This document shows, one piece after another, positions 39,520 through 42,830 of a stretch of DNA of 42,830 nucleotides. The first letter of the stretch is position 1, and every line of letters begins with the position of its first letter. The translations under genes were made by a program, and so were the position numbers. This stretch comes from Thioalkalivibrio denitrificans (GTDB taxonomy: Bacteria > Pseudomonadota > Gammaproteobacteria > Ectothiorhodospirales > Ectothiorhodospiraceae): positions 17,108 through 59,937 of the forward strand of contig NZ_MVBK01000051.1 of NCBI RefSeq assembly GCF_002000365.1. The letters run 5' to 3'. The notes beneath the pieces were generated by a model. The model was not told the DNA's origin, made no database searches, and saw only the letters and a list, made by a program, of their open reading frames with translations.

Positions 39520-41962
39520 CATTGGGTCTCGAATAGGCCTGGCGCAGACGCGCCAGCGCCGCGAGCCGTTCCTGGACGCGGCCGTTGAGGCCATCCGGCG
39601 GCCACTGGCCCGCGGCATCGGGTTCGCCGGCGCTCAGGCCGGTCAGCAGGCCGGCCGCCTGGTCCACGTGGCTGACCGCGTACACGTGGAAACGCCCCTC
39701 GCGCACCGCCTCCACCACGTCGCGGCGCAACATCAGGTGCGGCTTGTTGCTTGCCGGTATGATCACCCCCTGCCGCCCGGTCAGTCCGTGCGCCGCGCAC
39801 ACGTCAAAGAATCCCTCGATCTTTTCATTGACGCCGCCGATGGCCTGAACCTGGCCATGCTGGTTCACCGAACCGGTGACAGCCAGGGACTGGCGGATCG
39901 GGGCATCGGCCAGCACCGAGAGCAGGGCGCACAGTTCCGCCACCGAGGCGCTGTCGCCCTCCACCGGCCCGTAGGACTGCTCGAATGTCAGGCTGGCAGC
40001 CAGCGACAGGGGCTGGTTCATGCTGAAACGCCAGGCCAGGTAGGAACCCAGGATCAGCACGCCCTTGGAATGGATCGCACCGCCCAGCTCCACTTCCCGC
40101 TCGATATCCACCACCTCGCCTTCTCCCAGGCGCGCCGTGGCGGTGATGCGCGAAGGCCTGCCAAAGCTGAACTCGCCCAGGGAGATCACAGACAGGCCGT
40201 TGACCTGCCCCACCTGTTCGCCATCCAGGTCCACCAGCTGGATGCCACGCACAATCTCCTCGTGCACCCGCTCCCTGATCCGGCTCGCACGCCGGATGCC
40301 GGCGGCCACCGCCTGCTCCACGTGGACGGCCTCCACCCGGGACGCCTGCGCCTGCCCTGCCCAGTAGTCGGCCTCCCTCAGCAGGTCGTCGAGCCCGCCC
40401 ATGTGCAGTGACAGACGCTCACCGTCGGAGACCGTGCGTGCGGCCTGCTCGATGATCCGGGCCACCGCGTCCCGGCTCAGCGGCCGCAACCCGCCCGCAC
40501 GCTGCTGCATGGCAATGAGCCGGGCGTAGAGCACCGTGGTGTCGCCGTCACGGCGGATGTCCTCCGAGAAATCGGCGGCCACCTTGAACAGGCGGGAGAA
40601 TTCGGGATCGTATTCCTGGAGGAGGTAGTAGAGCAGCCGGTCGCCCACCAGCACCACCTTGAGATCCAGGGGGATGGGCTCCGGCTCCAGCGTGGTCGTG
40701 CTGGCAAGACTGAGCATGGCCTCCAGCGACTCGATGCGCACCTCCCGGGCGCGCAGCGCGCGCTTGAGCGCCTGCCAGGCAAAGGGGTGCGAGAGCACCT
40801 TCTCCGCATCCAGGATCAGGTAACCGCCGTTGGCCCTGATCAGCGCCCCCGACTTGATCAGGCTGAAATCGGTCACCAGGGTGCCGAACTGCACCGTGTG
40901 CTCCACGCGGCCCACGAGGTTCTGGTAGGTGGGGTTGTCCTCGTAGACCACCGGCGCGCCCTCGGTGTGCGCATGATCCACCAGCACGTTGACCTTGTAG
41001 CGATTGAGCTGGCGTGCGGCCTGGCCGGCCGGGTTCGGTCCGGCGCCCTCTTCTTCCCCGAGGCTGCGGATCTGGTCGGCGTTTTCCAGGATGTCCTTGC
41101 GCAGCGCGTCGATGAAGGCCTGCACCGCCGGCAGCTCCCCGTACTTGGTGCGCAGCTCCCCCAGATGCTGATCCACCGTCAGGCTGGAGACGCTCAGATT
41201 CAGCTCCTTGTGGCGTTCGCGCATCTCGCGCTGCCAGAGCGGGATCTGGGAAATGAGCTGCTTGAGGTCGCGCTTGAGCGCTTCCACTGCCGCCTCGATG
41301 GCCTTCTGGTCATCTTCCGGCAGCTTGGCGAATTCATCCGCGTCGAGGATCTCGCCGTCGTGGACCGGCGCCAGGGTGTAACCGCCCGGCGTGCGCAGCA
41401 TGGCCACATGCTGCTGCTCGGCCTTTTCCCTCAGTTCCGCGAAGGCCTGTTCCTCGCGCTCCTTGAATTCATCGTGGATTTCCTGGGCCTGGCTGCGATA
41501 GGCCTCGCTCTGCAGGGCCGCCGCCAAGGCGCCGATGATGTCCTCCATGACTTGCTGCATGTCCCGGCGCAGCGCCTGGCCGACCCCCGCCGGCAGACGC
41601 AGGGCGCGGGGGCGGTGCGGGGAGTCGAAGTCGTTGATGTAACACCAGTCGTTCGGCACCGGCATCCGGGCCGACTCTTCCGACAGCAGGCGGTTGACCA
41701 GGGTGCGCTTACCCAGCCCCGTGGACCCCAGCACATAGAGGTTGTATCCCTCGTGGGGCATCCCGATACCGAAGCTGAGCGCCTCCAGCGCCCGCTCCTG
41801 GCCGATCACCCGCTCCAGGTCCTCCAGTTCGTCGGTGGAATCAAATTTCAGCAGCGCCGTATCGCAGGCATGAAACAGTGCATCCGGTGCCAGTGCCTCC
41901 GGTGCCAGTGCCTCCGGCACCGGGCCGGTGGACCGGTCGTGCTCCTCGCGATGATCAGGCAT
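39497..41962 (-). CDS. Lon-like (S16) ATP-dependent protease, AAA family
   Basis: An 821-residue protein of the LonB/YcbZ-type S16 group rather than classical Lon. Walker A is GSTGLGKRTL (79-88). A long coiled-coil insertion (about 150-300; EAYRSQAQEIHDEFKEREEQ) follows. GGYLILDAEKVLSHP and the sensor region LDLKVVLVGDRLLYYLLQEYD mark the AAA core. The C-terminal protease domain has VEGDSASVAELCALLS with the nucleophile Ser, and GGVNEKIEGF with the catalytic Lys. It probably degrades misfolded or specific cytoplasmic proteins. The N-terminus contains a tandem PEALA repeat, encoded by a 15-bp DNA repeat. It is downstream of the YiiX-like gene with a 106-base gap, and coupled to the Usp-like gene. 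Confidence 0.9.
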   Translation of the reverse strand: MPDHREEHDRSTGPVPEALAPEALAPDALFHACDTALLKFDSTDELEDLERVIGQERALEALSFGIGMPHEGYNLYVLGSTGLGKRTLVNRLLSEESARMPVPNDWCYINDFDSPHRPRALRLPAGVGQALRRDMQQVMEDIIGALAAALQSEAYRSQAQEIHDEFKEREEQAFAELREKAEQQHVAMLRTPGGYTLAPVHDGEILDADEFAKLPEDDQKAIEAAVEALKRDLKQLISQIPLWQREMRERHKELNLSVSSLTVDQHLGELRTKYGELPAVQAFIDALRKDILENADQIRSLGEEEGAGPNPAGQAARQLNRYKVNVLVDHAHTEGAPVVYEDNPTYQNLVGRVEHTVQFGTLVTDFSLIKSGALIRANGGYLILDAEKVLSHPFAWQALKRALRAREVRIESLEAMLSLASTTTLEPEPIPLDLKVVLVGDRLLYYLLQEYDPEFSRLFKVAADFSEDIRRDGDTTVLYARLIAMQQRAGGLRPLSRDAVARIIEQAARTVSDGERLSLHMGGLDDLLREADYWAGQAQASRVEAVHVEQAVAAGIRRASRIRERVHEEIVRGIQLVDLDGEQVGQVNGLSVISLGEFSFGRPSRITATARLGEGEVVDIEREVELGGAIHSKGVLILGSYLAWRFSMNQPLSLAASLTFEQSYGPVEGDSASVAELCALLSVLADAPIRQSLAVTGSVNQHGQVQAIGGVNEKIEGFFDVCAAHGLTGRQGVIIPASNKPHLMLRRDVVEAVREGRFHVYAVSHVDQAAGLLTGLSAGEPDAAGQWPPDGLNGRVQERLAALARLRQAYSRPNDGDHRTL
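41886..41915. repeat. 15-bp tandem repeat in the Lon-like gene
   Basis: GGTGCCAGTGCCTCC occurs twice in direct tandem (41886-41900, 41901-41915), coding for PEALA-PEALA near the protein N-terminus. It is in frame, so slippage would add or remove five residues without a frameshift. Confidence 0.85.
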
Positions 41963-42068
41963 CTGCCCAGGCTCCCCTGCTCGGTTCTCGGACGGTCAAG
42001 CTATTTATGAAACATAGCAGACGCTCCATGAGCGCCATACAGGAGGCGGGCGTCTACGGGGTGACAGG

Positions 42069-42680
42069 TCAAGGCGCGTGCACCTTGCGCAGCTGCGGCG
42101 AATGGAACAGCGCGGCGGGCGAGACCACCTGCTCCTCCAGGGGCACGTCGACGCCGAAGCGCTCACGAAGCTGGGCGCGCACCTCGGGGTGACCCAGATC
42201 ATAGTCCCCCATGGGCCGGGGATCGCTCAGCCGGATGCCGAGCCCCTTGTCGTAGGCCTTCCACACCAGCTCGGAGCAGTACAGCGCATCGCTGGACCAG
42301 CTGAAGCGAAAATCGTAGGGACGCCCGGCAAACGCCTTCACGGCCCGGCGCAGGGCCGCGGCCCCTTCTTCGTCCAGGGTCTCGTCGGCATTCTCCAGAC
42401 GTTTGACCACGAAATGGCCGTCCGGGTCGCGCGCCACCCACGCATCGAACGGGGTGGCTCGAACCGGGTTCACCGCTTCCCAGACCACCGGCTCACCGTC
42501 CACCATGAATACGATGCCCACGTGACTGTAGGGAGAGTCCGTTGCCAGCTGGATGGCCAGGGACTCGGGCGCCCCGGAATCCTGGAAGACGATGTCCCCG
42601 TCCCGGGGTTCGTATCCCCCTGCCGCAAGATTCAACAGGGCGGCCAGCACGGTGACGAGAAGACGCAATCGTGTGCTCAT
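42069..42680 (-). CDS. YiiX/YebB-like permuted NlpC/P60 hydrolase
   Basis: A 203-residue exported protein with a signal peptide (1-20, RLRLLVTVLAALLNLAAG). The domain starts with PRDGDIVFQDSG, with SPYSHVGIVF (His53), VVWEAV (Glu68) and LYCSELVWKAY (Cys135) in the order expected for circularly permuted papain-like (YiiX/LRAT-type) enzymes. Such proteins act on amide or ester bonds in envelope components; the substrate is unknown. The GYDLGHPEV and VVSPAALFHS region after the Cys is also typical. The start is 29 bases from a copy of the 260-bp element, so its promoter may lie in that element. Confidence 0.85.
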   Translation of the reverse strand: MSTRLRLLVTVLAALLNLAAGGYEPRDGDIVFQDSGAPESLAIQLATDSPYSHVGIVFMVDGEPVVWEAVNPVRATPFDAWVARDPDGHFVVKRLENADETLDEEGAAALRRAVKAFAGRPYDFRFSWSSDALYCSELVWKAYDKGLGIRLSDPRPMGDYDLGHPEVRAQLRERFGVDVPLEEQVVSPAALFHSPQLRKVHAP

Positions 42681-42708
42681 GAAAACTCCTGCCTATGCCC
42701 TGACAGGC

Positions 42709-42830
42709 TAGCCCGCATATCTCACTGGTCGGACACCGGCTGCCGCACAGCAGGCTGAAACATAGGTGGAATACGTTGAAATGGTCGTCAACCTCAGCAT
42801 GAGACTGTTTCCGCCGGAGTCCTATCGCGG
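42709..42830. mobile_element. Second copy of the MITE-like element, cut by the window end
   Basis: It starts TAGCCCGCATATCTCACTGG, differing at one base from the terminal repeat at 6295, and continues collinear with 6295-6417 (for example GGAATACGTTGAAATGGTCG and CCTATCGCGG) with scattered substitutions and small indels. Only the first 122 bases are in the window. The divergence shows that the two copies are not recent duplicates. Confidence 0.8.

Overview
The window is high-GC bacterial chromosome from a gammaproteobacterium. The gene set fits an autotrophic or sulfur/alkaline-lake type lineage such as Ectothiorhodospiraceae or another Chromatiales relative: a PPi-type phosphofructokinase divergent from fructose-1,6-bisphosphatase, a three-gene pntAA-pntAB-pntB transhydrogenase, PA2778/PA2779 proteins, hemH, priA, argS and pcm. 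Genus-level assignment is inference. No rRNA, tRNA, CRISPR array or prophage was recognised.

Layout. 1-2204: a cell-envelope operon with two PA2779-family proteins, a PA2778-family C39-like lipoprotein peptidase and a small Cys-rich GDCCVxC protein. 2232-3486: an outer-membrane protein gene between two related palindromic repeats. 3576-9253: two tandem P2-type cation ATPases separated only by a 260-bp element with terminal inverted repeats. 9403-11008: divergent nitroreductase and pirin. 11437-13763: chrB-chrA chromate resistance operon with an apparently leaderless promoter. 13902-17371: HAD hydrolase, PPi-PFK and FBPase. 17534-25394: a long minus-strand run (HNH nuclease, ferrochelatase, CinA/MoaB-like protein, membrane protein, thioredoxin-fold protein, GIY-YIG protein, patatin), with an intergenic palindromic repeat at most gene borders. 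25706-28532: pnt operon. 28644-35085: a cNMP/GGDEF protein, a DnaA-box-rich intergenic region, priA, and a membrane GGDEF-EAL protein. 35409-38614: argS, a SPOR protein and pcm. 38830-42680: a Lon-like protease with an overlapping Usp-like gene, and a YiiX-like hydrolase. 42709-42830: a second copy of the 260-bp element, cut by the window end.

The genes are mostly house-keeping, metal/ion resistance, redox and c-di-GMP signalling functions. The most distinctive layer is non-coding. At least six sequence families of intergenic palindromes occur, several built as nested inverted repeats of up to about 330 bp. Some of them supply a start codon or a C-terminal tail to a neighbouring gene. Many open frames through these repeats (peptides such as NHEAHEGHE, HRGHRGH, NPLPQGEG, GNWEGG) are artefacts and were not called as genes.

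The best leads for something new are: the PA2779/PA2778 pair with a possible Gly-Gly processing site and an intrinsic terminator inside the peptidase's first codons; the element whose terminal repeat carries the start codon of the second ATPase; the nested palindrome family; and the DnaA-box cluster beside priA.
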